Assembly (NCBI GenBank): GCA_963971285.1
Contig: OZ020260.1
Coordinates: 8,652,798-8,716,797, forward strand
Source of the DNA: Astropecten irregularis
Taxonomy: Eukaryota > Echinodermata > Asteroidea > Paxillosida > Astropectinidae
Direction: 5' to 3'
DNA: 64,000 nucleotides
Positions 1 through 47,000 of this stretch are shown here, in pieces. Made by a program: the position numbers and the translations under genes. Numbering within the stretch: position 1 is the stretch's first letter; each line of letters opens with the position of its first letter. The notes beneath the pieces are model-generated. The model saw only the letters and a list, made by a program, of their open reading frames with translations. It made no database searches and was not told the origin of the DNA.

Positions 1-190
1 AAAACACACTTTTTACGTACTTTATTTACAAATGGAAAATTTAACAAATTATTTACATTTTTACATATATTCCACCTAAAGTTTAACTTTGACATGACTG
101 ATATATTTTGCATCAAGTTATATGTATATTGTGTGTGTTTTTTTATTTGTCACTTTCAGATAAGTTTTACACGAAAAGAACACATACTAC

Positions 191-1003
191 CCTTGACCAA
201 GGCTATGAAGCTGTTCCCGGCAAGCGATCAGGGCACCCGGCGGCCGTACTGTGCACGGATATGTACCGTGCATACGTACACACACACACGCATAGGCACA
301 GTAACCGCCCCCAGTTCAGCCAGGATCATAGCCTTGACGCAAGCGCGATTTGATAATTATAATAATTATAGCCGCTATGCTAAACAGTCTTCTCTCATTG
401 GATAACGGCTGTCAAGAAAAAATGAATATTTATAAGTACTGCACAATCTTACGGCACTGAGATTTCCCGAATCTGGTCGGCAAATTTACCAAAACGTTGA
501 GTCCTTCAAGAAAGCACTGAAGGGCAGTCAGCTACTCAGGACGAAAATCCTCAATTTGTAACTTATCGGCGCCAGAGTTGAGACTTCCATTTACTTCTGA
601 TAAACCAAGGATTCGAGTCCGCGACACCGCCATTGTTTTGTCATGGAGGAAGAAATTTCTTCACCGTGGTTTTGTATACGTTACAATATGTACATGTACT
701 GACATGTTACCGTACGTATTTACTGTATGTCCTATCGTCATGTGTGCAATTATTACACGTACATGTACATGTAGGACTACACACAGTGAAAATCTCATGA
801 ATGCATATCCGGTCAAAGATCACAGAGTTTGATTGGATTCCGTGTTATATATGCACATAAGAAATCTTCGGCACGTATGCTTGTGTACGTGGGTACACAT
901 ACACGGTACATCCGTGCAGCTCAGCTAGCTCGGTACGTACCGGGTGCCCCGTACTGTACGTACTGATCGCTCGCCGGGAATAGCTTCATAGCCTTGGTCA
1001 AGG
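191..1003. mobile_element. Non-autonomous DNA transposon with long inverted ends
   Basis: Bases 191-300 and about 880-1003 are imperfect inverted copies over more than 100 bases. Each outer end carries CCTTGACCAAGG, then GCTATGAAGCT(G/A)TTCCCGGC and (A/G)AGCGATCAG. The interior has no coding frame of note. A clear target duplication was not found. It lies in the WDR5 intron upstream of the first visible exon. Confidence 0.7.
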
Positions 1004-1115
1004 CTAAACACATACCGGTACATGTATTTCAAACATTGTTATTAACTTTCCACCTCTTATGGAAATGAATTCGTAAGCAGACCTACATTGCGCACTATGA
1101 CTGCTGTGAATGTAG

Positions 1116-36790
<35,675 letters not shown>

Positions 36791-37640
36791 TTAGGAGTTA
36801 TTGATGAGTCTGGAGGACAACTGGTCATTTGTGAATATTGATACTTGTCACCTTCCAAATACTTGACACCATACGGACATATTACATGTACTCATAGTAT
36901 AGTGTGGTTTCATACCCAGAGCGAGATGTGGTGGGTGAAATGACACTTGGAGCTCGCATTACATAACTCAGTGTGAAAATAAATATGCATCTTATGTTGA
37001 AGGCAGTAAAATATGGTGGCACAGGAGGGACATCGCACATCACAAATATCTTCTCACATATTTGTAAAGTTTGATACATTGTATATATCACAATTTTCTG
37101 TGCAGTTTTGTGATATGCAACGTTTGCATATCACAATTATCTGTGCACAATGACGCGCGATACATCGCACATCACAAACCTGCGCACATTTCGGCACAAT
37201 TTTTTGGAATAATCTTTGATTGCTTTAATTATGGCACACAGAACTCAAGTTAAATGTAAACAAAAAGTTATTAAAATAGCAGTCAACTGCCGCGATATGC
37301 GCAATAATGGGGTGCAGTAACTGGTTGTGATTCACCCATAATGTCATATGTCATGGCGGCCACAACAATTTGTGATGACACTTTTTTATTCTTTTCTGTC
37401 TGTTGAGGACTTCAAGTATTTGAAAACAAATAAGAGGAAATACTGTTTTCCATGGTTTCAAACTTGAAGGGGAAGTGCGTAAATGATAACAGTTCTAATT
37501 TATTAATGAACTGTTGTTACCCCATAAACATTTAGAAGTTTTTATACATGTAGTTATTTTGTAATCATCCATTGATTCATTTGTCATGCAATATTTGGAA
37601 CCTCATAAGTAGTTTGTGATTCCTACCAAATCAGGGTATA
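36791..37640. other. WDR5 3' UTR and intergenic DNA
   Basis: AATAAA at 36978-36983 is one possible polyadenylation signal. GTGATATGC/GCATATCAC inverted motifs occur at 37110-37130. CACCCAGAGCGAGATG at 36914 is shared in diverged form with 48118, suggesting an old repeat. No gene. Confidence 0.45.
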
Positions 37641-38055
37641 CAGGGTGTCCCCCCAAAAAAACACAACACTTGTGTTGAGAACTATTATATGAAAATGAAA
37701 CTGTTTATCACTTCAAGATTCAGATATGTGATACAGCTATGTCTTGGCTATCACCATGTAGAATTTGAGCAAAATTGGACTAACATTGAGTGAAAAAACT
37801 AAGACTGAATTACCCAACCTCAAAACCTGATTTTCATACACATTATGTGTATATTGACCACTATGCCAGTTATCCTTGCAAATTTGTTTTTAAGGAGTAC
37901 TCTTTCAATTGGTCATTTTTTTGCCAATTTTAGTCCCAATATGCTTAAATTCTACATGGTGATAACCATGACATGGTTGTATCACATATCTGAATCTTGA
38001 AGTGATAAACATAATGGGTCCCGACACAGTGTTGCGTTTTTTCTGGGACACCCTG
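37641..38055. mobile_element. 415-bp mariner-like MITE with ~150-bp inverted ends
   Basis: Terminal CAGGGTGTCC / GGACACCCTG is flanked by TA on both sides (37639-37640 and 38056-38057). The inverted repeat extends inward for about 150 bases, including TTTATCACTTCAAGATTCAG and ATCACCATGTAGAATTT. The TA duplication and CAGGGTGTCCC ends fit Tc1/mariner non-autonomous elements. Confidence 0.85.
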
Positions 38056-39533
38056 TATAAATGATTAACCTTGCAGTTGATCCAAGCTTAAACCGTATTG
38101 GTACTTATTTGCAACTTATAACTTATAACAAACGTATCAAGTACATTAACACAAGTGTGTTACATATGTCTTGTAATTTGAAGATTTTGAAGACCCCAGA
38201 ATTGTAGACCTCATGCATAGTTCCAGTGACGTAGACGGGTATTCAGTCCTCAGATCCGGGGGAATGATCCTGTAGCTGGGTTGTATATTCATATTATGTT
38301 TGTGCACAAATCCTGGGAGGTGTCCACCTGCCGTTTAGCTACATTGTATGCCTCTGCATAGTTCATATGTATGCTGGCCTTTACTTATTGTGAAGAAAAA
38401 CATTGAAATATCACTAGGGACCATTACATGTTGAAAATTTGTTGGTAAGTTTAATATCTTATAGGGTTTGAGTGTTGAAGGTCGTTTTTGTTATAAAAGA
38501 AAGTGTTCCAATTTTGTCTTTTAACAAATGAGGCAATGCCATTTCTACTGCCTCTGTATGTGATTGTAATGAACTGTTCTCTAGTTGCTGGATATCTAGG
38601 ATCCTATTAAAGTGGGTTTTTTTTTTCAATTTGTTGAGCATTATGTCAGTTCCTATGCAAAAAAGTGTTTGTCTTTATTTAACCAAAACATTTAATAGTA
38701 AGGTACGAACAGCATCTTTGTACTGTCATGTGAATTTACTTAATCAGAGCAGGCAATCAAAAATTGCACGCAGTTGATGCGTTAAACCCCTAGTCCAACG
38801 AGGATAGGAAATCCAAAATTGAGGTTTATCTTTAAAGATAGTATGTCAATAAAGACGGAGGAAAGAAAATGCTGTACTATTTCAAATGCAGCAAAAAAGT
38901 AAGGACTACTGACGAGAGCTCATCAAAAAACCTGGTTCGCCTTGCCTCTTATTTGCATATTATGAATTATGATCAGTGACAGGTACTTAAACAGCTAGCC
39001 GGCCGCAGCACACAACGCGTAGTGTACATGTACTATACTGTTACTGTACATGTGGACCTACATTATACCTTTTCTACCTCCACAAACAAACCATACACGT
39101 CGATGGATAGTGACACTTTTTCTTTGATGTTCGTGTGCAGCCACCTACAACTTAATTACGAGGCCCTTCTTCAATGACACGGCCACCACATAAAAATACA
39201 CTGTACATGCGTAATTACAGTGGCAAAGTTGTAGGAGCTGTAGCTAGCTAGCTGGATGATGAGTGCCTGTCATGACGTCACATCCCCAGAAAAGAACGAC
39301 AGTGCCCGCCACGGCAGTAAATGGTCAATGGTTGAATAAGCGTGACTTTTGAATATTTAATTATCCTTTTTCGTTTATAATTTCCCTTATATAAGTGGCT
39401 GAAATTGGAAAAGATTTGGCTCCAATTAATAGTCTAATACACTTGACAAATAAATTGATTGTCTTTTTTAAGAGAATTATGACCCTGCAGGACTAGGGCT
39501 AGTGTTTCTGGTACCACTATCTGAATGCAGTCA
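38056..39533. other. Intergenic, no gene seen
   Basis: No recognised coding content. GTACATGTACT and CTAGCTAGCTAG simple motifs occur near 39020 and 39240. Confidence 0.4.
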
Positions 39534-39886
39534 TGCAAAACTATCATACTTTGGTTTTTGTCAAAGAAATGCAGGTTCATGGGCTAAAATATCAAGGACA
39601 ATACAGTAACAAATTTCAGTCCCATACAGTGCCCACTTTTTTGAGAAAACAGTGAAAAACACCCATAGTATTTCTTAAGTCTTTTCACCATTATTTTTAA
39701 TCTTTAAAAGATCAAAATTGTTTTTGGTCATTGGTTTAAATTTTTTCTGTATAAATACAGCATTTCAGGCAGAAGAATTTTAACGGTTTGTTTCTACCAT
39801 CACCATCTTTATACCCTGTAAGTTATAGGTAAATCTGTGAAAATTTCTGTTTCGGTATGCTACCCAAGTATGATAGTACCTTTAAG
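39534..39886 (+). mobile_element. TTAA-type MITE, near full length
   Basis: Contains CTATCATACTTTGGTTTTTG at the left, the AAAGATC centre and CCAAGTATGATAGTACC-TTTAA at the right. The outermost left bases are eroded. Confidence 0.85.
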
Positions 39887-41185
39887 GAAATAACCTTGTA
39901 TGTCCTTTTTATTTAAACTTAAATGTGACGGTTTTTTTGACGTCAGCAACATTCTTTGCCTTTACTGCCAAAGATTTAAAAAATGCTTCAAACTTAGTCC
40001 AACTGTAAACACATTTTGAAAAAAAGAAATGTTAAGATCCAAATAACTCATTGCAGATGCATGGTTACATGTTCCTCAGAAATGCCATGAAAATGAATCA
40101 ATTTTAGCACTTTTATTGCCATTAAGAAACAGTTTGCAAATTCTGTATAAGTAAGCAAAGTGGGGATGTTTTGCAAAGGGAAAAGCTTCTAGTACTTACT
40201 GTTTTACTTGGTGCATAAAGGTTGCTAGAATTCTCAGGTTCATCTTGAGTCCAGTTTTCTAAAAATATTTAACTTTCTTGTCTTATCTGTGCTCAGTAAT
40301 CCAAGTTTAGTTAACAGCATTTCTGAGTCAAAATGTTTAGGTTTTTTTTAACTAAGCCAATGCTTATGTGCACATTTATTCCCTCTGGTTATGGACACAA
40401 ACAGTGGCCTCATATATCAATAAATAGCAAGACCTTTGTAAATATTAAGAGATACTGCAGTTCTTGATTTCAAATTGAAATAGAAAGAGTTCCTGAATGT
40501 TTATACTATACAGTGACATTGATGAATTCACATATTGTAATACAGGTATGTACCTCACTGTGCCTAATAATAAAGGACATGTTCATAATTGGTTTGGACA
40601 TTTTGAACGTTATTAAACAGCTACTTTTCAATAAAATGCATGTATAAAACCGTACCGCTTCGTTTTATACTAATTACATGCTTCAGTGCTGATGTGATTA
40701 CACATTTAATACCAGCAGGCACTTGCAAAGTGACTGTAATCTGCTTCAGAAGATTGTTTCAGTGGAAACACAGTGTGGTGCTCATTGAGTGGGCATTTTT
40801 CTGTAATGTGTTTTATACCTAGGATGTGGAAAACTTATAAAAAGCCTTATTTTCTGTTTCAAACAGACATAAATGTCTAGTTTCTTCTTCCTCTTCTTCT
40901 TTTCCTTCAAAATCCCATAGACTTTGCACATGGGAATTCGAGGCCCCACTTTTGTCACTGTTCACATATTTACCTACAGCTTACAAAGTATAAAGATGGT
41001 GCTGGTAGAAACCAATGTATGATATTACCTTTAAACAACTGATCTTAACCAAACAAAGTCCCTTTAGTGTAGATGTGTGCCGAACATTGACGTCACCATG
41101 ACGTCATCGGGTGTCAAATCACTCGCGATTTGAATTTATTAATCTTGACTTATGTGGATCGGTTTGCGGATCTTGACTTACTTGT
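39887..41185. other. Intergenic; fragment of the TTAA-type MITE at its end
   Basis: Bases 40968-41034 are the right-hand end of another TTAA-type MITE (TATGATATTACCTTTAA). TGACGTCACCATGACGTCATC at 41090-41110 repeats the palindrome type seen at 2.9-3.0 kb. No gene. Confidence 0.5.
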
Positions 41186-41546
41186 CTTAAAGGTAGTATC
41201 ATATTTTAGTTTTTGTCAAAGAAATACAGATTCATGGGCAAAAATATCAAGGAAGATACAGTCACAGTCATCTGTGAAAATTTCAGTCCCATACGGTGCT
41301 CAATTTTTAAGAAAATCTTGAAAAACGGCCACAGTATTTCTTATGTCTTTCCTCTTTTATTTTTGATCTTTTAAAAGATCAAAAAGATTTGTGGTTGTTG
41401 TTTTACTAATTTATGGATAAATACACCATTTCTGGCAGAACAATTTTAACGATAGGTTTCTACCAGCACAATCTTCATACCCTGAAAGTTATACGTAAAT
41501 CTGTGAACATTTCTGTTTTGGTTTCTTACCAAAGTATGATACTACT
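41186..41546 (+). mobile_element. TTAA-type MITE, right tip lost at the RTE junction
   Basis: Begins TTAAAGGTAGTATCATATTT (TTAA at 41187-41190) and runs to AAAGTATGATACTAC at 41546. There the RTE LINE relic starts, removing the last CTTTAA. Confidence 0.85.
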
Positions 41547-43620
41547 GGCCACCGGCCACAGCCGGGACAACACATGGCTCCTCCAGACATCACTCTCCTC
41601 CATCAGCGACGCCAGCTCTCTGACATCAGCTGCACCTGTGTTCCTCTTCAGGGCATCCACATAGCTGGTTCTTGGCCGACCTCTCCCACGGTGTCCATGG
41701 GTTGGCTCCCATAGTACCAGCTTATGTGGTGAGCTCAGGGTGGCGGTGACAATTGGCCTGCCAGCAGGAGTCTCTGTGACGCAATCTTAATGCAGACTGC
41801 AGGCAGATTGCCGTACAACTGTTGGTTTGTCATAATGAGATTTCCAGTGGACTACAAGCACTTTCCTCAACATACGTGTGTATGTGCCGTTGAGGGACTT
41901 CTCCTGCGCTCTTGTCATAGACCAGCACTCACACCAGTACAGAAGGATTGATTCTACTGTGGCTAGGAAGGACCGCTTCTTCAGCTTTGGCTTCATGTTG
42001 GAGGACCAGATTTTGGACATCCCATTTAGGGCTTTCCAGGCCTGAGCTTTCCTGACTGCGATGTCCTTTGTGGGGCCATCAATTCAAGACCCCAGATACT
42101 TGAAGTCCTTCTTCCATTCCAGCTCTATACCATCTTGTGTGTGCAGTGGTGGAGGGTTATCTATGTTGTACGCTAGGGACTTCATTTTGGAGCTCCTGGG
42201 CTTCCTCGATTGTGTCGGACAGCAGAGCGATGTCATCAGTGAAGTCTAGGTCGGCTAAGACTACCTTCCGGTGTCTCCTGGATCTGCGCCGTGTGATTGT
42301 GAAACAGAGGTCCTCCCTACCGTCCATAGCTCTCCTCAGTGCATAGTCAAGCAAATTGCTGAAGAGAAATGGTGCTAAGGTGTCACCTTGAAGCACACCA
42401 GCTGTGATCTCAAACAACTCCGTCTCCCCATCAGGTGATACTACCCTTGCCTTTGTGTCGGTGTACATCTTCTTGATGGCTCTAAGAAGGTTAGGTGGGA
42501 TACAGTATGCTCTCAGAATCTTCATCATTTTCCCTCTATGGATGGAGGCTTTTGAAGCCTTCTTGAAATCTATGATAGGTGATGATGGCTGGCAGGTGGT
42601 TAGCTTTCACGCCTTCAATGAATCTTCTGAGCATCAGTATCTGTGTCACTGTGGATCTCTTTTTGGGCGGAAGCCATTCTGATTTATTCTGAGTTTGAGA
42701 TCTATTTCCGTTCGTATGCAGTTGAGTGTCAGTCAATTGTATCAAGCTGATCCCCCTATAGTTATTGGTGTTGGATAGGTCCCCAGAATTAGGTACAGGG
42801 ATTATATTCATAAGTGACCAGAGATTTGATTGGTCATTTTCGAATAGAGCTCTATTGCAGAACTCAAGGCAGATCTCGTCTAAGTCACAAGACTTTAACA
42901 CTTCAGGTGGACTATTGTCTGGGCCCGCAGCTTTTCCCGTCTTTAGGGATGTCTTGACCATTCGGAACTCGTCGATGGAGAAAAGGTCGTCATTGATGTT
43001 GAGATCCTCGAAGATATTAGGTATATCCTCATATGGGTCATCTACAACAGGGGGATTTCCTGAGAGAGTCTTAAGTGGGAGAACCAGGTTGAAACTCTCT
43101 CCTCTGGACTGTTTCCCGAGACTTGCCCTTCCTTCACCCTCTTCCTCCCAGTGACCTCATTCACTGTTTTCCATGCCTCGCCATACCTCTGGGCTCCATG
43201 AGCTGACTCAATGTTGCGAATTTGCTTCCCAAGTTCCTGTTCTTTAATCTGGTCATAGACTTGGTACAGGCTGCTGAGTGCAAGTTTCCATGCCTCTCTG
43301 TTCTCCTCCGAGCTGGCAGCGACCCGCTTCTGATGCGCCTCATTCGCCTGTGCCCTTGCTGTCACTACCCCCGGATGAGATGAAGTGTGAAGATTCGACC
43401 TCTTACTCTTCTTTGGAACACATTCGTCCATGGCTTGTTTGTTGGCCTCAACATCGTTGGCCATTATCGTCCTCCTCAAGTACTTGGAATCGGTTCTTGA
43501 CTGCAATCGTGTATCGTTTCTGGATATCAGGTGATGATGAGAATCGCTGCCTAATGTACATTCATACAGCATATTGTGTTTTCATTCCAAGGACCTTAAT
43601 CCCATGATTTTGGCATCACT
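41547..43620 (-). pseudogene. RTE-type LINE relic, frameshifted
   Basis: Minus-strand fragments in order: 43572-43042 (pre-RT region, with RIRNIESAHGAQRYGEAW), 42961-42536 (GKAAGPDNSPPEVLKSCD and NNYRGISL), 42528-42157 (VLQGDTLAPFLF and the catalytic LDFTDDIALLSD), and 42020-41787 (ESILLYWCECWSMTRAQEKS then TYTRMLRKVL, the C-terminal part). The FTDD box replaces the more usual FADD. At least three frameshifts separate the pieces. The low end joins a MITE at 41546; the 5' end is indistinct. Confidence 0.85.
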
Positions 43621-43967
43621 CCCCCCGGCATCTACCCAATTATGTGGCAATGGACTTGGTTTGGCTGCAGGTCTCTTGAACCATCCCCAACCCCTCCCCA
43701 CCACCACTAATGTAGTCCAAACGTGATAGGAGGCAAATTTCACTTAATAAAGTTTACTGTTTGATTTCTTGCCAGCTGCCATATCTGCCGATGTTGGAGA
43801 AGAATTCAATATGTCGGAGCTGGACCATGTTTACATTATAATGTCTATTATGTGCATACAGATCTGTGGCAACATGCCTGCCCCTTGAAGCCTGCAGCCC
43901 CTTTACAGACTGATGGGCTGGTGTTGGTGGACGGGTTGCTTACAAGAGTGATTTCAGTCAGACCAGG

Positions 43968-44095
43968 GGCCGATTTCATCAAACTTACGACGCGTCGCAG
44001 AGTTAAGACGCATCCTTACTCTATGGATTCATCACATCTATGCGACGCGTTGCAAATCGAGTTGCGACCCATCGCAGAGCTTTATGAAATCGGCC
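43968..44095. mobile_element. 128-bp MITE flanked by CCAGG duplication
   Basis: Inverted ends GGCCGATTTCATCAAACTTA / CTTTATGAAATCGGCC, with CCAGG at 43963-43967 and 44096-44100. The interior is also inverted (GACGCGTCGCAGAG / TGCGACGCG). Same terminal motif as the 849-bp element at 19600. Confidence 0.88.
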
Positions 44096-44100
44096 CCAGG

Positions 44101-44589
44101 TTTAAAGAAATTGAATGAAGTCACCCTATGTCACCTTATCATGTTCAACTGAAGAAGGCAGGGGAAGGTACTTGTACATTTATCTAAGATAACCCTAGCT
44201 GATTTCCACCAGCACAGCAAAAGCCCGACTCGGTGTGGACGGGGAATGCTTGTTGAGTGATTTGGAACGCCATCTGTGTAAGATGTTCCGTGTGGTTGAT
44301 TTAGTTGGCAAGAGGGGCCAAACTGTTCCTGTGCTTGTCAGCAATGAGGCAATAGCATAGTTGAATGATATGGTCACCAACAGACATGAAGTTGGAGTTG
44401 CCCCTGACAACTCTTGTTTGCACGATGCTGGTATGGAGGGACAGGTCATATACAAGAGGACTGTCTAAGGACGTATGCAGATAAGGCTGGCAATAACATC
44501 CGTTCAAAAAATGCACCAGCTGGAAACTTGAGGATTTCATGCGACCCATCCCAATCATGGCAAAATAATGATCCATTGGACTTAACCAT
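44101..44589. other. Intergenic, no gene recognised
   Basis: A minus-strand frame runs through here from the LINE relic but loses any resemblance to the family below 44590. Confidence 0.4.
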
Positions 44590-45045
44590 GTGTCATGCGG
44601 ATGCCCTACCCCACGTGTCGTAGAGAGAATTTGCCTGGCAGGATCGCTTGCAGCAAATCTAGCCACATGACCGTACAGTCGCATCTGGCACTCACGTATC
44701 ATGCAAGTAATAGGTCTCATCTGACTTTCCCTGAGTAACCTCTCGTAAGACCGACGTTGCCCAAGGATCCCCCTCAGAGACCAAGTGCTAAAGACATTGA
44801 GTTGTGTCCCCAGGCCCTCAGTCAAGGTCCATGCCTCACAACCATAGAGTATTTTTCTCGTATCTTTCTATTTTATATTATCTAACTGACACGGCTACCC
44901 ACCATTATATACTGAAAGTAAGATAGGCAGGACCAGGGCCCTGAAGACCTGAATCTTTGTCCTCTTTCATAGATACCGCGAATGCCATACAGACCAGTGA
45001 GTCTATCACGCCACAAGCCCTACCAATCAGCTTGTTGACTTAAAG
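44590..45045 (-). pseudogene. C-terminal relic of a second non-LTR reverse transcriptase
   Basis: The minus strand encodes TEGLGTQLNVFSTWSLRGIL, then RLLRESQMRPITC and MRLYGHVARFAASDPARQIL. This belongs to the post-catalytic part of non-LTR reverse transcriptases. The upstream piece (44830-45045) is out of frame but similar. The catalytic core is not present. Confidence 0.7.
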
Positions 45046-45277
45046 GGAGCATATAGGAATTTGCAAGGCCTCAAAAAATTTGAGACAGAAAATGGCCTCA
45101 ACAGTTCGTAAACAGTGCAAACAGTCACCATGGGAAGTCTTGGTACATCAGATGCTGGGTTTTTCAAGGAAATCACGATTAAGTGTCTTTACCAAAGATC
45201 GTTCGTCCGAACGATTTTTGGAACTAACATAAATTACACCCTCACTTAAGTGGTTTTAGTTATCCCCTTTCACTCAA

Positions 45278-45402
45278 GGTATGAAGATGGTGCTGGTAGA
45301 AACATACCGTTAAAATATATCCACCCGAAATGCTGTATTAATCCAGAAATTAGTAAAACAAAGACCAAATACAGTTTTGATATCGGGGTAAGATCAAAAC
45401 CA
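45278..45402 (-). mobile_element. TTAA-type MITE fragment
   Basis: Reversed fragment carrying GGTATGAAGATGGTGCTGG and the ATTAATCCAGAAATTAGTAAAAC block. Both ends of the element are missing. Confidence 0.75.
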
Positions 45403-45450
45403 TTTTTTATTGTTTTATATATATATATTGTTTTATATGTTGTGTGTATC

Positions 45451-45720
45451 ATTGAAACGATCCCTGGGGTGTGGCGGTGTGTGCGTGGTTTCATGGCTTC
45501 TGACTGCCAAACGAACAAAGATAGTTGACTATTGGAGTCACCACCAACGTAGGGCTGGATGGCTCAGTTGGTAGAGCGCCTGTACGGTATTCAGGAGGTC
45601 GCCGGTTCGAATCCCGCTCCAGTCAATTTTTCTTTGTTCACTTTTCAACGACTTAAAAATACTCAGTCAGTTTCCCTTGTGGTTATTTCACGAATATATT
45701 AATTAAAAAGCCGTATCCTC
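45451..45720 (+). repeat. tRNA-derived SINE, plus orientation
   Basis: The tRNA-like head at 45551-45625 has A box TGGCTCAGTTGG (45559-45570) and B box GGTTCGAATCC (45604-45614). It is preceded by the family leader (GTGTGCGTGGTTTCATGGCT) and followed by a tail with TTTCTTTGTTCACTTTTCA. The acceptor-stem halves do not pair as in a functional tRNA and the unit is repeated through the window, so it is a SINE rather than a tRNA gene. Confidence 0.87.
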
Positions 45721-45725
45721 TTTGA

Positions 45726-45890
45726 ATTAAAAGTTATTGAAAAGTGAACAAAGAAAATTGACTGGAGGGAGATTCAAACCAGCGACCTCCTGAACACCGT
45801 ACAGGCACTCTACCAACTGAGCTATCCAGCCCTACGTTGGTGGTGTCCCCAATAGTCAACTATCTTTGTTCATTTGGCAGTCGTGTGTTC
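45726..45890 (-). repeat. tRNA-derived SINE, tail-to-tail with the previous copy
   Basis: Minus-strand A box (TAGCTCAGTTGG) and B box (GGTTTGAATC) in the same family sequence. It faces the copy at 45451-45720 across a spacer of under 100 bases, giving a long inverted repeat. Confidence 0.85.
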
Positions 45891-46626
45891 GAATCCCGAC
45901 TGAGCCAGCACGTGATTTTTTCACGTGCACTCAAAAGCACTGAGTATACAGTGCTCATCCAAGTCGGTGAAGGGCAAGTGTAATTTGCATATTATCTATC
46001 TCCCGACCAAAATCATTTAAACGAGTGGACTTATTTCTAACAGAATTAACCGGGCTGCGCAAGATTGCCAACAAGTCCTGATTGTCCATTATTAGGTTCT
46101 CAAAGACTGACTTTAGTCACATTTCTCATGTGATTGAAGACACATGTCCAGTCCAAGCAATGAACCACAATGGTGGAACTGACACACAGCTTTTCGTTTA
46201 TTAACATTCACACTACAGAACACAAGTACTTGTATGATTGGTAAAGGTCTCAGAACAGCACCCACACTTTGTCTGATCCAGCATGAACATGAAATGATAA
46301 ACCTGTGAAAATTTGAGCTCAATATTTGTAGAATACACCCTTTACATCAACAGCTATAATTACCCGGATGTTCGGACAAATATCACAACGTTTACGTGTA
46401 AGTTAATTGGGCGATGTATGATCTGTTTGTCTGAACATCTAAATGTGATGTCACGAGTGCGGAGCCTTATTTGACATTGTGACCAAAAAAATGTATAACT
46501 GTGCAACTTACTGCAACAAGCTGGTTGATGCAAGAGAGCGTGTGAATTTGACACCTTAGCAATTTGAAAGGCAAAAAAACAACAACAAATATTTGGGTTT
46601 GGGAGTTTTAAAATTAATTGAGGATT

Positions 46627-47000
46627 GAAAAGTGAACAAAGAACCAGCTACCTCAGCAATACCACACCAGCGCTCTTACCAACTGAGCTATCCAGCCCTG
46701 TGTAGGTGGTGTCCCTAATACACGGGTTTACACCTTGGCGGCCATCTTAGATTTTGATCGCAACTTCAAAACGAGGCACTTCCACGCATGCACACTTTTC
46801 GAAGTGTAAACCCGTCCATTGTCGAAGACAATACACAGGTTTACAATTCGGCGGTTTTGATCGCGACTTCAAAACGAGGCACTATCACGCATGCACACTT
46901 TTAGAAGTGTAAACCCGTGTATAGACAATTATCTTTGTCCACTTTTCAATGACTTAAAATTCAGTCAGTTTCCCTTGTGGTTATTTGATAATTTAATTGG
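46627..47000 (-). repeat. SINE copy interrupted by a dimeric palindromic element
   Basis: The tRNA-like head (minus, 46645-46700) and leader GTGTCCCTAATA are broken at 46720. The leader resumes at 46922 with GACAATTATCTTTGTCCACT and the GTCAGTTTCCCTTGTGG tail. The interruption is the element at 46721-46920. Confidence 0.75.
46721..46920. mobile_element. Dimeric palindromic MITE in the SINE
   Basis: Two tandem units, 46721-46815 and about 46834-46920, each open with AC(G/A)GGTTTAC and close with GTGTAAACCCGT. Each contains TCAAAACGAGGCACT and CACGCATGCACACTTTT. The outer ends CACGGGTTTACAC / GTGTAAACCCGTG are flanked by TA. Confidence 0.75.

Noticed and set aside
94-405. 103-codon frame at the left edge, considered as an upstream WDR5 exon
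   Set aside because: It does not encode the LAGHTKAVSS-type sequence expected of blade 1 and overlaps the end of an inverted-repeat element.
45551-45625. A possible tRNA gene with good A and B boxes
   Set aside because: The same head occurs in at least six other copies with shared leader and tail, the acceptor stem does not pair properly, and no terminator follows. It is the head of a SINE.
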